A stretch of DNA of 64,000 bases from Ichthyophis bannanicus (lineage: Eukaryota; Chordata; Amphibia; Gymnophiona; Ichthyophiidae): contig JAWIIG010000039.1 in the NCBI GenBank assembly GCA_033557465.1, positions 310,001 to 374,000 on the forward strand, given 5' to 3'. The position numbers and the translations under genes are program-made. Within the stretch, counting starts at the first letter, position 1; every line of letters begins with the position of its first letter. The notes below the pieces were generated by a model. The model made no database searches. It saw only the letters and a list, made by a program, of their open reading frames with translations, and had not been told where the DNA came from. Shown one piece after another: positions 43,164-53,579 of this stretch.

Positions 43164-44737
43164 TCTCCGGCATCCACCTGAACTCTGCTGAGAAAATCCG
43201 CTGTCATGTTTTCCCTTCCGGCAATGTGGGCCGCCGAAATGGCCTGCAAGCGCATCTCCGCCCAGGCAAACAGCAAGTCGGCCTCACGCTCCATGGCAGC
43301 ACTCCCTGTGCCGCCCTGCCGGTTGATGTATGCCACCGTGGCTGCATTGTCCGACAACACTCGTACCGCCTTGCGGCAAACCATGCTCTGGAACAGCTGG
43401 AGAGCCCGCAACACGGCTCTCAGCTCCAGACGGTTGATCGACCAGGAACTCTCCTCCGCCGACCACCGCCCCTGTGCGAACTGAGTGCCGCAATGAGCCC
43501 CCCAGCCTGTGAGACTCGAGTCCGTAAATAGAGGGAGCCACTCCGGCTGTTCCAGAGGCACTCCCGCTTGCAATTTCGCAGGGCACAGCCACCAGCGCAG
43601 GGCCTGCCGAACGCTCAGCGGGCAGGGGAGACGCTTGTGGAGGGACTCGGTCTGATTGGACCAACATCGAAGCAAGGCCCGTTGCAACGCTCGCATGTGA
43701 AACCGAGCCCAAGGGACAACCTCCAGAGACACCGCCATGGTCCCCAACACCTGAAGATATTTCCGCGCCGACAGCGTCCTGAAGTTCTGCACCAACTTTT
43801 GAAGAACTTGTGCTCTGCGTACTGTGAGGAAGATGGACCCAATCCGGGTATCGAACCGCACTCCGAGATATTCGAGGACTTGAGTCGGAGTCAAATGGCT
43901 TTTGAGCGGGTTGACCACCCAACCTAGGCTCTGCAGAAACTCCACCACTCTGTGGGTGACCTGTCTGCTCTCCTCCAGGGATTTGGCCCTTATCAGCCAA
44001 TCGTCGAGATAGGGATGCACCAGAATACCTTGCTTGTGTAACGCTGCCGCCACGACGACCATTATCTTCGTGAAGACGCGAGGAGCCGTCGCCAAGCCGA
44101 AGGGCAGCGCCTGAAATTGAAAATGACCCCAGGGCAGAGCGAACCGAAGAAACTTCTGATGCGACGCCCTGATTGGCACACGGAGATATGCCTCGGAAAG
44201 ATCGAGAGAGGAGAGAAATTCCCCCTGACGAACCGCGACAATGACGGACTGGAGAGTTTCCATCCGGAAATGAGGGGCCCGGAGGCAGCGATTCACCCCT
44301 TTGAGGTCAAGGATAGGACGAACCGAACAGTCCTTCTTTGGCACCACAAAATAAATGGAGTAGCGTCCCAGTCCGCACTCATCGGGAGGAACAGGGACGA
44401 CGGCGCCCAGTTGAAGACGAGCCAAGGTCTGACGAATCTGTAAGGCCTTTTGAGGACCGCAGCAGAGGGACTGCACGAACGAGTCCCGTACAGGAACCGC
44501 CAGATCCAAGGCATAGCCGTCGCGGATAATTTCTAAGACCCACTGGTCCGACGTGATTTGGGTCCAGGCGGAAAGAAAACCCCTCAGACGTCCTCCGATA
44601 GACAGACCATCCGCCGGGTCCCGCCGCCCTTCATTGGGGCTTTCGAGCGGCACCGGGAGCAGGGGCGGCAAAACCTCGGCTCGCTCCCCGGAACCCCTGG
44701 GACCGGGAGAGGAAACGACCCCGCTGGAAGCCCGCAA
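42881..44737 (-). CDS. DIRS B reverse transcriptase, RNase H, methylase-like
   Basis: 618 open codons; the first 45 or so overlap the end of gag, so the protein may start near GGRLRGFLSAWTQITSDQWV. RT: GRYSIYFVVPKKD, LSSLDLSEAYLRVPI, FQALPFGLATAPRVFTKI, HPYLDDWLIRAKS (catalytic YLDD). RNase H: FTDSSLTGWGAH, NRLELRAV, LSDNAATVAYINRQGGT, HIAGRENMTADFLSR, with all acidic residues present. Methylase-like: VMDLMA, LLYVFPLWALLGRV (FPPW of other copies is FPLW here) and IAPDWPRRP, then TGA where other copies have TGG (W). That stop may truncate the domain. Confidence 0.92.
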   Translation of the reverse strand: MRASSGVVSSPGPRGSGERAEVLPPLLPVPLESPNEGRRDPADGLSIGGRLRGFLSAWTQITSDQWVLEIIRDGYALDLAVPVRDSFVQSLCCGPQKALQIRQTLARLQLGAVVPVPPDECGLGRYSIYFVVPKKDCSVRPILDLKGVNRCLRAPHFRMETLQSVIVAVRQGEFLSSLDLSEAYLRVPIRASHQKFLRFALPWGHFQFQALPFGLATAPRVFTKIMVVVAAALHKQGILVHPYLDDWLIRAKSLEESRQVTHRVVEFLQSLGWVVNPLKSHLTPTQVLEYLGVRFDTRIGSIFLTVRRAQVLQKLVQNFRTLSARKYLQVLGTMAVSLEVVPWARFHMRALQRALLRCWSNQTESLHKRLPCPLSVRQALRWWLCPAKLQAGVPLEQPEWLPLFTDSSLTGWGAHCGTQFAQGRWSAEESSWSINRLELRAVLRALQLFQSMVCRKAVRVLSDNAATVAYINRQGGTGSAAMEREADLLFAWAEMRLQAISAAHIAGRENMTADFLSRVQVDAGEWELHPDVFDQVTRRWAVPVMDLMATCHSAKAPRFFSRRWEPMSEGIDALIQPWPTSGLLYVFPLWALLGRVIQRVEAHPGKVLLIAPDWPRRP

Positions 44738-45517
44738 AACGGGGCGTGCGAAATCTGCGGAAGTCCTCTAGTCTGCCCCCGAAAGGACTGGGAAAAACGT
44801 CCCTGCTTGGGCTTATCTTCCGGAAGTCTACCACCCTTGGACTCCCCTAAATCCTTGACCAGCTTATCAAGGTCCTCACCAAACAATAACTTCCCTCTGA
44901 ATGGAAGCTTGCCAAGACGAGACTTAGAAGACCCGTCGGCCGCCCAGTTCTTCAACCACAAGGCTCTGCGCACCGCTACTAGAGACGCCATACTACTCGA
45001 TAAGGCACGAATTAGATCATAGTGCACATCCGCCAAATAAGCCGAACCGGACTCCAACCGCTGAAGTTCCCGCATCTCGTCCTGCCCCAAAGAGGCAGAC
45101 TCACGGAGACGCTGGACCCAACGAAGACAGGCCCTGGCCTTTGACCACGAGCTTCTCAGGAACCGGCAATCCCGAAGGAATACTTACCGATGTGAGGGGG
45201 GCCAACGCCGGTACAAGTCCTTGCCGCTGGCGGCAGAACACCTGATGCATAAGCAAAACAAATTCTGGGGAAAAATCCTCCAGGGGCCCCGAGGCCCCGG
45301 GAGAACCAGACGCCCCCTCAACCGGCGGGACGGAAGGCCCCAGAGTCCAAGCCTCCCCCTCAGGCTCCGCCACCACCTCAGGCAGGACAGGGCCTGCCGC
45401 ATCCTCCATTTGCTGCTCCAGAGTGAGGGACACCGAAGCACAGCACCCACAAACACCTGTGTCTGGGGCTGCACTCCTGAGTGTACCACAAATCACACAC
45501 TGGGACCGCGCTGGCAT
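44584..45517 (-). pseudogene. DIRS B gag with internal deletion
   Basis: Start at 45,517: MPARSQCVICG with a CVIC...CGCC cysteine pair, then acidic and proline-rich sequence to about 45,190. The second half (from about 45,150) reads ARACLRWVQRLRESASL, SAYLADVHYDLI, SRLGKLPFRGKLLFGEDLDK and an arginine-rich end. The middle third found in H and C (RVFRREELPALI, KSPKVDAAV, TTIPVEGSAALK) is missing and the two halves are in different frames. The copy would therefore need gag from elsewhere. Confidence 0.85.
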
Positions 45518-46491
45518 GAAATACCAACCCAGCGGACCCCCAAGGAGGAGAAGGGGCTAACGGCCACCTCAGCACAGTGGAGAAGCGTCCCCACAATCCC
45601 ACCAGAATAAGTGGGAAAGAGTAATAACAGTGGTCCCTTAAGAGGAGAGAGAGAGGGCTGAAAACAATATAGCAGCCTGCTGGAGCAGAGAAACTAAGCC
45701 CCTATGCAACGCTATGGAAAAATTTATCTAGGTAAGCTGACGTTGTAAACGAGAGCCCCCCCCCCCCGCAGTCTAAGGGCCCCGCCGAAAAAACACCGCA
45801 GGAAATCAAAGAGAAGAAATCCCCGAAAATAAAGTACAGGAAGAAAAGAATCGCGGCCCAAAACGCTGACAGGCTGTGCAAGCAAAAACCGAACCGCCGT
45901 TGCTGCACGCGGGAGCATAAAATGACCGCGGCTGCAAGCCGCGATTTGGCGCGCTTTTGCAATGGCGCCGAAAGCGCCGTCCAGCAAGGCACTGCAATCC
46001 CCTTGTCTCCCTCACACACCCCCCGGCCTGTACCTGACGGAAGGGTTCCTCTACCAGCGTTCCAAAGCCCTATCAAAGTAAAAGGGCCGGAACGCCGAAG
46101 ACACTGCTGCCACTGAAGAAAAAAACGGCCCCGGAGTCAGCGCTGACAACTGTAAAATACAGCGGACTGCCGGAGGGCATCAGTAAGGAGCTCTACCCCG
46201 TCCAATCAAGGGGTAAGAGATCCTGCAGCAAAGACAGTCCGGAGAGAAGGGAGATCAAGGAAGGCAGAGTAGGCTATGGAGTCAAACCCCTCTGCCCAGA
46301 GACATCGTTCCTTAATTATTTAATTATTTATGTAGGCTTTGTGCTGTCTTAAAGAAACAGCAACCACTCTAAGAAAATAATCATAACTAAAGAGCAAAAG
46401 TAAGATAAAAGAGCCTGCTCCTTATTGGTTTCTCTAGTGAGCCCAAGCTAGGCTCACAAGGTCCTTCAGCTGCGTGGAGACTGGACACACT
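45518..46491 (-). other. DIRS B leader
   Basis: Non-coding 5' region between gag and the terminal repeat. It is GC-rich with CG dinucleotides near 45,840-46,080 (minus strand), possibly the promoter, as in the leader of H (about 16,200-16,500). No TATA box recognised. Confidence 0.5.
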
Positions 46492-46603
46492 GGGGGCTGA
46501 TGGAAGTTCCAGCTAGCTACATCCAGTGAGTCGAGGTTTCTGATTGGTCCAGTCTCCAGGCTGCAGGAGGAGGTGCACTACCCAGGAGTTGAGGACTAAA
46601 CTG
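46492..46603 (+). repeat. DIRS B inverted terminal repeat, right
   Basis: Reverse complement of 41,170-41,281, 112 of 112 bases. Confidence 0.95.
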
Positions 46604-46616
46604 GAGGAACGAAAAG

Positions 46617-46865
46617 GAACGATAAGGAACCAACGGTGGGTTTTTCAATGCCTTTAAGCAGCTTGTCTGTTAGAGCCATGATGAGGGTTTCCACTCCGTG
46701 TCCTGATCTGAACCCGTGTTGTTGAGGGTCAAGTGGAGAGTGGCTGTCTACATTGTTTTGGAGTTGGTTTTGTGCTGCCTTTTCAAGAATTTTTGTCAAA
46801 AGGCAGGCTTGAGATGGGTCTGTAGGAGCTTGGTTGAGCTTTGTCCAATTCCTTACCTTTGAAGA
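46617..46865 (-). mobile_element. LINE J, middle piece (RT fingers)
   Basis: The minus frame reads WTKLNQAPTDPSQ, LLTKILEKAAQNQL, HSPLDPQQHGFRSGHGVETL and LKGIEKPTVGSL, RT blocks that directly precede the DISAAYDS block at 36,158. The gap is the tandem DIRS pair. Confidence 0.82.
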
Positions 46866-46995
46866 TAGAAACATAGAAATATGACGACAGAAAAAGACCA
46901 CATGGCCTATCTAGTCTGTCCTTCCATATCAACAACTTCAACAGTCCCCTTTTTACCTTTAGAGATCCTCTGTGTTTGTCCCATGCTTTTTTGAA
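46866..46995 (-). mobile_element. CR1-type 3' end inserted in LINE J
   Basis: Matches the complement of 53,450-53,575 (GCATGGGACCAACACAGAG region through the end TCATGTTTCTATG). LINE J resumes to its right. Confidence 0.75.
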
Positions 46996-47064
46996 TTCAT
47001 GAAGATGGGGCGGATAGAGGCGCTTTTTAGTTCCGCTGGGATATAACCTTGCTCTAAGGAGGCA
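46996..47064 (-). mobile_element. LINE J, right piece
   Basis: The minus frame reads EQGYIPAELKSASIRPI, which runs into the TKLNQAPTDPSQ block on the other side of the CR1 tail. Confidence 0.65.
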
Positions 47065-47385
47065 TTGAAGCTTTAATGAGAGAGGCTTACTTGGATTTAG
47101 TGGCAGTTACAGAAACATGGTTCACAGAAAAACATGACTGGGATGTAACTATACCAGGCTATAATTTATTCAGAAAGGACAGGATAGGAAGAAGGGGAGG
47201 AGGAGTGGCACTATATGTAAAAAAATAATATTAAAGCTTTGGAACTACAGAGCTTAAAAGGGAGAGAGGAGGCACTGTGGATTAAACTAGAAAGAGGGAC
47301 AGAGAAATCTATTTGCATTGGCGTGATATACAGACCACCCTCACATGAGGAAGAGGTGGACGGAGAGTTAATTGAAGCCGCCATC
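47065..47385 (+). mobile_element. CR1-type LINE fragment (endonuclease)
   Basis: The plus frame reads LDLVAVTETWFTEKHDWDVT, IPGYNLFRKDRIGRRGGGVA and, after a stop and frame change at 47,227, IKLERGTEKSICIGVIYRPP. These are successive blocks of the CR1 APE endonuclease (TETW, GGGVA, YRPP). No RT follows here. Confidence 0.8.
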
Positions 47386-47836
47386 AGCCTCCCGCTCCCT
47401 GCACCGAAGGCCTATCAGGCCCTAGCAGGACTCTTTAAAAAGCAAGCACCGAAGGGCGGGCCCACGCCTGAGGGCCTAGCCAAAGGGACCTTTGGCGGAG
47501 AACGGAGGCGGGCTCAGAAATCATCCCTGAGTAGGATCACATTACAGACTTCATCAAAATATCCCAAAAAGCACTCAAGATGCCGAAACCTGAAGCCAAT
47601 ACTGTAAGTCTAATAACTACTGCTTCAAACACACCTCTCAGATATATGTATGTATACATGCTTGTATTAATACAGTTCTACAGCAACTTAACCATTATAC
47701 TATATCCACATGCTAATTCATTAGGTGGCTTGCTTTCTACTGTGTGGGTCAAATCCTGCTTTAGGAGCTTTTCTGAGTAGATTAAAGAACAAATTTGTAT
47801 TTCTTTGTGATGGTTGCTGTACTTTATAACAGAAAG
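47386..47836. other. unassigned stretch
   Basis: A GC-rich 130-base head (about 47,390-47,520) then AT-rich sequence. No protein or repeat end recognised; an unknown SINE or LINE 5' region is possible. Confidence 0.35.
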
Positions 47837-48757
47837 TTACCAACGGAGTTTGGATAGAGAACAGTCCATATAAACATGATCCTCATCTGCTATTATTCCC
47901 CCTTGTTCAACAAGCATGGGTTCAATATCATGGATTGGCACAGATGAATCTCTCAATGGAGCATTTTCAGGAGAATACTTGTTTCCCTGCTGTCTTTCAA
48001 GGTTATAGCTAGGGCATAGATCAGTGTTCATACCTGAGCTTCCATTGCTGCTAGAGTTCCTCTCTATATAGCCTGGCCAGTATGTAGTCCAGTTCTTATG
48101 TCCAGCCTTCCAATCCAGATCCCTGGACACTGGATCTCTCTTCACATACCTTCTGGCACAGGTCTTAGGGTCCCTTCCACGTGCAGCCGTCTCCCTCACA
48201 GGTAACCTCTGGTGATTCCTAGCTCTGCAGCACCATTCCTCTGGCTTTCCCCAGTCCAATGGTATATGCTGGCCCTTGGAATACCTCCCAGTATACGTAC
48301 TGCTTTGGACTCTTCTAGACCTCTCAAAGGCTTTTCTCTTCCTTCTTCTAAAGGGTCTCTTTCCCTCTCTGTCCGTCCGGTTTGGCTTCTGCTTCTGATG
48401 ATCCTTCAGATGAAACTGATGATCAAACTCAAGCTGATTCTCAGGATACGGAGGACAATTCTCTCGATATCCAAGGTGATCATGAAGATGGTCATCTGTA
48501 GAATAAACTCTACTCTTATTCTGCTTGGATGAGTGCTCCTCCCTAATACAGCGCAGCTGTGCTGAATCAGGCCCTGCCCTTTGAGATGAGTGCTTAGGGA
48601 TTACCTCATAGCCCTCCTGATTGAACACACGTTTCCCCACTTCAGCTCCTCTAATGGCTGTTGGAAACCTGGTGCATTCTGGGACTGGTAGTCTTTTATG
48701 GCAAAATTCTGTTTTCTTATTTCTACCAGAACTGACAGGTTGCTTGTTCAGAGTCAC
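47837..48757 (-). CDS. unidentified 306-codon open frame
   Basis: Open without stops for 306 codons. Composition is very polar and basic (GKRPFRRRKRKAFERSRRV, ARRYVKRDPVSRDLDWKAG), ending acidic (EQGGIIADEDHVYMD). No family recognised. In the opposite plus frame a shorter acidic reading also exists (DDPSDETDDQTQADSQDTED), so which strand, if any, is coding is unsettled. It lies between DIRS F gag and a CR1 fragment and could be an unplaced part of DIRS F or of another retroelement. Confidence 0.3.
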   Translation of the reverse strand: MTLNKQPVSSGRNKKTEFCHKRLPVPECTRFPTAIRGAEVGKRVFNQEGYEVIPKHSSQRAGPDSAQLRCIREEHSSKQNKSRVYSTDDHLHDHLGYRENCPPYPENQLEFDHQFHLKDHQKQKPNRTDREGKRPFRRRKRKAFERSRRVQSSTYTGRYSKGQHIPLDWGKPEEWCCRARNHQRLPVRETAARGRDPKTCARRYVKRDPVSRDLDWKAGHKNWTTYWPGYIERNSSSNGSSGMNTDLCPSYNLERQQGNKYSPENAPLRDSSVPIHDIEPMLVEQGGIIADEDHVYMDCSLSKLRW

Positions 48758-49064
48758 TTCACCTTTTCTATAGCTTCTTCCTGAGCTTCCTTATCACAGA
48801 CTTTCTGCGATTTCCATACCGCCTGGAACAGCGGATCCTACAGCGCCTCTTCCTCTGACGGAAGGTTAGCAGGCATATTCAGGGCCTTGAGGGTCGCCAA
48901 GATACACACATAATGTGAGCCCTTTGGGGACGAGGAATTCTATCAGTACTCGCTTGTAGTGATTGTAAACCACCCTGATGGCCTTCAGCCTGGGCAGTAT
49001 ATTGAGAAATTGCATAAACAAAAGCATAAAGATGAGCGCTGGTAGCTCCTCCCGGCAGAAAGAA
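48758..49064 (-). pseudogene. DIRS F gag fragment (downstream piece)
   Basis: The minus frame starts FCREELPALI at the edge of copy E, is broken by a short LINE-tail-like insert (about 48,895-49,030), and resumes TLKALNMPANLPSEEEAL then DPLFQAVWKSQKV, matching the gag of H (LKALNMPVPGAGEDDTLEDP). The upstream piece is at 56,718-56,940. Confidence 0.75.
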
Positions 49065-49383
49065 CAGTTACTTACCTGTAACAGGTGATCTCTGGGAACA
49101 GCAGGAATAAGTCTTCACATATGGGTTTCGTCGGTACCGACGGAGCCTGCGCGGGAACGCTCCCCAGCGTCCAATCAGAAAGCCTTTGGGACCATCCCAC
49201 AGCGTCTGCGTGCTGCCTTCCCCAACTGTCTCTCCTCAGTTGAGTTTTAGAGCTGAGACAAAGAGAGAGAGAAAGAGAGAGAGAGAGAGGGAAAGGGAAA
49301 GGAAAGAGAGATAGAGAGAGAGAACTCCTAGGGGAGATGGGTGGGCTGTGAAGACTTATTCTTGCTTGTTCCTGGAGATAGCA
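49065..49383 (+). repeat. 319-bp unit repeating the end of DIRS E
   Basis: The end sequence CAGTTACTTACCTGTAACAG occurs at 49,065 and again at 49,384. The unit between holds the terminal repeat, a GA microsatellite (about 49,258-49,332), and at 49,348-49,380 a copy of the opposite element end (TTGCTTGTTCCTGGAGATA). So right-end then left-end sequences are joined in direct order, not complemented as in the other copies. Confidence 0.85.
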
Positions 49384-49561
49384 CAGTTACTTACCTGTAA
49401 CAGGTGATCTCTGGGAACAGCAGGAATAAGTCTTCACATATGGAGACTCCCTAGCTTTAGATGCCAGGGAGAGATCCCAGAGGTTTTGTGTCCCTGGGAC
49501 AGGGCTGCACTTCGCCACATGGATCTCTGGCATCCCATGAAGGATGGTGGGTAGGAGTTGA

Positions 49562-50141
49562 TTAAGTATGGAACAGGTGTTTAAGAACAGCCTGACCAAA
49601 CAAGGCATCCCGGCGGGAGTCCTTGTCCAAGCAGTAATGGGCTGTGAAGGTATGAACCGAGGCCCAAGTGGCTGCTCGACAGATGTCGTCAATAGACACA
49701 GAGTTCAGATGAACCATTGAGGCTGCCATGGCTCTCACATTGTGAGCTGTGACATGGTCCTCCAGAGAAAGGTTCTTGCTCTGATAGACGAAATAAATAC
49801 ACTGGGCAATCCAGTTAGATAGTGTTCTCTTGGAGACTGGTAGTCCCAAATGAGAAGGATCAAAGGCAACAAAGAGTTGAGAGGACTTTATGTTGCTGTG
49901 TCCTCTGTAAGTAAAAAGCCAGAGCTCTTTTACAGTCCAGAGTATGAAGATTCCTCTCTGCACTTGATGCATGAAGTCCTGGAAAAAAGACAGGTAGGTA
50001 GACCTCTTGGTTGAGGTGAAAAGGCGAGACCACCTTAGGCATAAAGTGTGGATTAGTCCTAAGGACCACCTTGTCATGATGGAACCTTGTATAAGGTGGA
50101 TTAGCTACGAGTGCTTGCAACTCACTAATACGACGTGCTGA
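49562..50141 (-). pseudogene. DIRS E tyrosine recombinase, C-terminal part
   Basis: SARRISELQALVANP (first catalytic arginine) at 50,130; after a frame change near 49,880, SKRTLSNWIAQCI, VTAHNVRAMAASM (H-x-x-R) and TAHYCLDKDS (tyrosine), stop near 49,562. The N-terminal half is absent because the CR1 block begins at 50,142. Confidence 0.82.
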
Positions 50142-51040
50142 TGTAGAAAAACAGTGGGCAAAACTGAAAGGGGATATTTTAAGGGCAACCAACCTTTTTG
50201 TTAAAATGGTAAATAAAGGCAAAAGGAAAAGGAGACCGCTATGGTTTTCTAAGGAAGTAGCTGAAAAAGTGAAGAAAAAGAGGGAGGCCTTCATGAAATA
50301 CAAGAGATCACAGAGAGAGGAAGACAGGCATCTGTATTTCGAAAAACTTAGAGAAGCTAGCAAAGTAGTCAAGAAGGCAAAGATTCAAAAGGAGGAGGAA
50401 ATAACCAATGCAATAAAATGGGGGGATAAGACATTTTTCAGATATATTAGTGAGAAGAGGAAGGGCAAAAGTGGTATTGTCAGACTCAAGGGTGCAGGGG
50501 GGGAATATGTAGAAGCTGATAAGGATAAAGCGGAATTGCTTAACAAATATTTTTGTTCTGTGTTCACAGATGAAGAACCAGGAGCAGGACCTCAGAAAAC
50601 ACCCACAAATAAGAACAGAAGCGAGGGACATCTTGAACAATTTTCAGAAGACTATGTTCGTGAGAAACTAGCTCTACTTAAAGTAGACAAAGCGATGGGA
50701 CCGGATGGGATACACCCTAGAATACTGAGGGAACTTGGGGACGTTCTAGCAGCTCCACTGACTGACCTTTTCAATGCCTCGTTGGAGTCGGGAGTGGTGC
50801 CAAAGGACTGGAGAGAGGCTCATGTGGTGCCTTTACACAAAAGTGGAAGTAAGGATGTGGTCGAAAACTACAGGCCGGTTAGTTTAACTTCGGTGGCGAG
50901 TAAATTATTGGAAACGCTGCTGAAAGAGAAAATAGTGAGGTTTCTGGAGTCCAGCGGATTACAGGATCCGAGGCAGCATGGATTCACCAGAGGCAGGTCT
51001 TGTCAGACAAATCTGATTGATTTCTTTGACTGGGTGACAT
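50142..51040 (+). mobile_element. CR1-type LINE in DIRS E, left piece (RT fingers)
   Basis: The plus frame reads KQWAKLKGDILRATN, RPLWFSKEVAEKVKKKREAF, KWGDKTFFRYISEKRKGKSG, GPDGIHPRILRELGDVLA, VPKDWREAHVVPLHKSGSK, ENYRPVSLTSVASKL and TRGRSCQTNLIDFFDWVT. Well preserved, no stop. It is cut at 51,040 by a minus-strand CR1 and continues at 52,378. Confidence 0.9.
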
Positions 51041-52370
51041 AAGAACATAAGATATGCCATACTGGGTCAGACCAAGGTCCATCAAGCCCAGTATTCTGTT
51101 TCCAACAGTGGCCAATCTAGGTCATATGTACCTAGCAGTTTCCCCAAGAGACACAAGTTCCACAATGCTTGTACTGGGTCAAGCATTGATATCTTCGGTC
51201 ACTTCTTAATAATGGTTTATGGACCTTTCCTCCAGGAACTTGTCCAAACCTTTTTTAAACCCAGCTATACTAACAGCCCTTACTACATCTTCCGGTAACA
51301 AATTCCAGAGTTTGATTACACGTTGAGTGAAAAAATATTTTCTTTTATTAGTCTTAAATAGTTTACCCTGTAGCTTCATTGCATGTCCCCTAGTCTTTTT
51401 ATATTCTGATAAGGTAAACAATCGATCTACAAACGTTCCACTCCGTTCATTAATTTATAGACTTCTATCATATCTCCCCTCAGCCGTCTCTTTTCCAGGT
51501 TAAAGAGACCTAACCTTTTTAGCCTTTCTTCATAGGAGTATCCTTCCATCCCCTTTACCATTTTGGTGGCTCTTCTCTGTATCTTTTCTAAAATCGCTAT
51601 ATCCTTTTTAAGATACGGCGACCAGAACTGCACACAATATTCAAGGTGCGGTCTCACCATGGAACGATATAGAGGCATTATAATATCTTTTGTTTTATTT
51701 TCCATTCCTTTCCTTATCATACCTAGCATTCTATTTGCTCTCTTGGCCGCCGCTGCACACTGGGCTGAGGGTTTTAACATGGTATCCACAATGACGCCTA
51801 AATCTTTTTCCTGGGTGGTGGTTCCTAATGTGGAACCTTGCATCGTGTAACCATAGTTTGGGTTGTTCTTCCCTAGGTGCATAACCTTGCACTTGTCCAC
51901 ATTAAATTTCATCTGCCATTTTGATGCCCAGTCTTCCAATTTATCAAGATCCTCTTGCAATTTTTCACGATCCTCTTGCAATTTTTCACAATCCTCTTGG
52001 GTTTTAACAACTTTAAATAGTTTTGTGTCATTTGCAAATTTGATAACCTCACTCGTTATTCCACTTTCCAGGTCATTTATGAATATGTCAAAAAGCAGCG
52101 GACCCAGCACAGATCCCTGGGGTACACCACTATTCACCTTTCTCCATTGGGAAAATTGGCCATTTAGCCCTATCCTCTGCTTTCTATCTTTTAACCAGTT
52201 CCTGATCCACAATAGTACACTGCCTCCTATCCCATGACTCTTTAGTTTTGCCAAAAGTCTCTGATGAGGGACCTTGTCAAAGGCTTTCTGAAAGTCCAGA
52301 TACACAATATCAACCGACTCACCTTTGTCCACCTGTTTATTCACTCCTTCAAAAAAACATAACAGATTAG
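51041..52370 (-). mobile_element. second CR1-type LINE nested in the first
   Basis: The minus frame (52,458-51,427) reads FDKVPHQRLLAKL, NSGVPQGSVLGPLLFDIFI, VIKFANDTKLF, WQMKFNVDKCKVMHLG, MVRPHLEYCVQFWSP and EERLKRLGLFNLEKRRLRGD. The catalytic FADD box has become FAND (D to N). The 3' end (51,041-51,215) is the CR1 tail seen at 28,321. The host LINE reads GACTGGGTGAC before and GACCAGGGAG after, so at most about 3 bases were duplicated. Confidence 0.88.
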
Positions 52371-52377
52371 TAAGACA

Positions 52378-53575
52378 AGATCTTCCTTGGACCAGGGAGT
52401 TGGACCGAGGGAGAGCTCTAGATGTGGTGTATTTAGATTTCAGTAAAGCCTTTGACACTGTTCCTCACAGGCGACTTATAAACAAACTGAGCATCCTAGG
52501 GATGGACCCTAAAGTTACTGCTTGGGTTAGAAATTGGTTGGGTGGGAGGCGACAAAGAGTACAGGTAAATGGAGCTCACTCTGAGGAGAAGGATGTTACC
52601 AGTGGTGTGCCCCAGGGATCTGTCCTTGGTCCGATTCTTTTTAACATCTTTGTTAGTGATATAGTGGAAGGGCTGTCGGGTAAGGTTTGCCTCTATGCGG
52701 ATGATACCAAAATCTGCAATAGAGTAGACACCGAGGAAGGTGTAGATAACATGAGGAGGGATCTAGCTAAGCTTGAAGAATGGTCTAGAATTTAGCAGCT
52801 GGGATTTAATGTTAAAAAATGTAAGGTCATGCATTTGGGCTGCAGCAATCTAAGGGAGCAATACAGTATAGGAGGTGAAGTACTTTTGTCCACTAAAGAA
52901 GAGCGGGACCTAGGCGTGGTTGTGTCTGATGATCTTAAAGTAGCTAAACAGGTAGAAAAGGCGACAGCAAAAGCTAGAAGGATGCTTGGGTGCATACGGA
53001 GAGGAATGGCTAGCAGAAAAAAAGGAGGTGATAATGCCTCTGTATAAGTCTTTGGTGCGACCTCATTTGGAGTATAGTGTGCAATTCTGGAGACCGCACC
53101 TTCAAAAGGATGTGAACAGGATGGAGTCGGTGCAGAGGGTGGCTACTAAAATGATTAGTGGTCTTCATTATAAAGCATATGAGGACAGACTTAAGGATCT
53201 TAATATGTACACCTTAGAGGAAAGGCGGGATAGAGGTGATATGATTGAGATGTTTAAATACCTCCATGGCATAAATGTTCAGGGAGAGAGCCTCTTTCAA
53301 TTGAAAGCAAGTTCTGCTATGAGGGGACATGGGACGAGGGTGAAGGGAGATAGATTCAGGAGTGATATGCGGAAATATTTCTTTACGGAAAGAGTAGTGG
53401 ATCCGTGGAATAGTCTCCCAGTGGAGGTGGTAGAGCTGAGGACAGTAACTGAATTCAAAAAAGCATGGGACCAACACAGAGTATCTCTAAAGGTAAAAAG
53501 TGGACTGTTGTAGTTGTTGATATGGAAGGACAGACTAGATAGGCCATGTGGTCTTTTTCTGTCATCATGTTTCTA
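52378..53575 (+). mobile_element. CR1-type LINE in DIRS E, right piece (RT palm to 3' end)
   Basis: Resumes VVYLDFSKAFDTVPHRRLI, SGVPQGSVLGPILFNIFVSD, KVCLYADDTKICN (catalytic YADD intact), KEERDLGVVVSDDLKVAKQV; after a TAG at about 52,793 and a frameshift near 53,000, LYKSLVRPHLEYSVQFWRPH, RDRGDMIEMFKYLHGI. The 3' end is ggccatgtggtctttttctg...tttctatg. Confidence 0.9.
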
Positions 53576-53579
53576 TGTG

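Larger units (their letters stand above)
41122..46616 (-). mobile_element. DIRS element B, best-preserved copy
   Basis: 5.5 kb with 112-bp inverted repeats that are identical at both ends, an internal complementary region, and open frames for RT/RNase H/methylase-like and for recombinase. Gag is internally deleted and out of frame. The coding order on the minus strand is leader, gag, RT, RNase H, methylase-like, recombinase. It shares the left boundary with copy A and its right boundary with LINE J. Confidence 0.93.

Noticed and set aside
48212..48532. 106-codon plus-strand frame opposite the unidentified 306-codon frame
   Set aside because: Shorter, hydrophobic low-complexity shadow without motifs.
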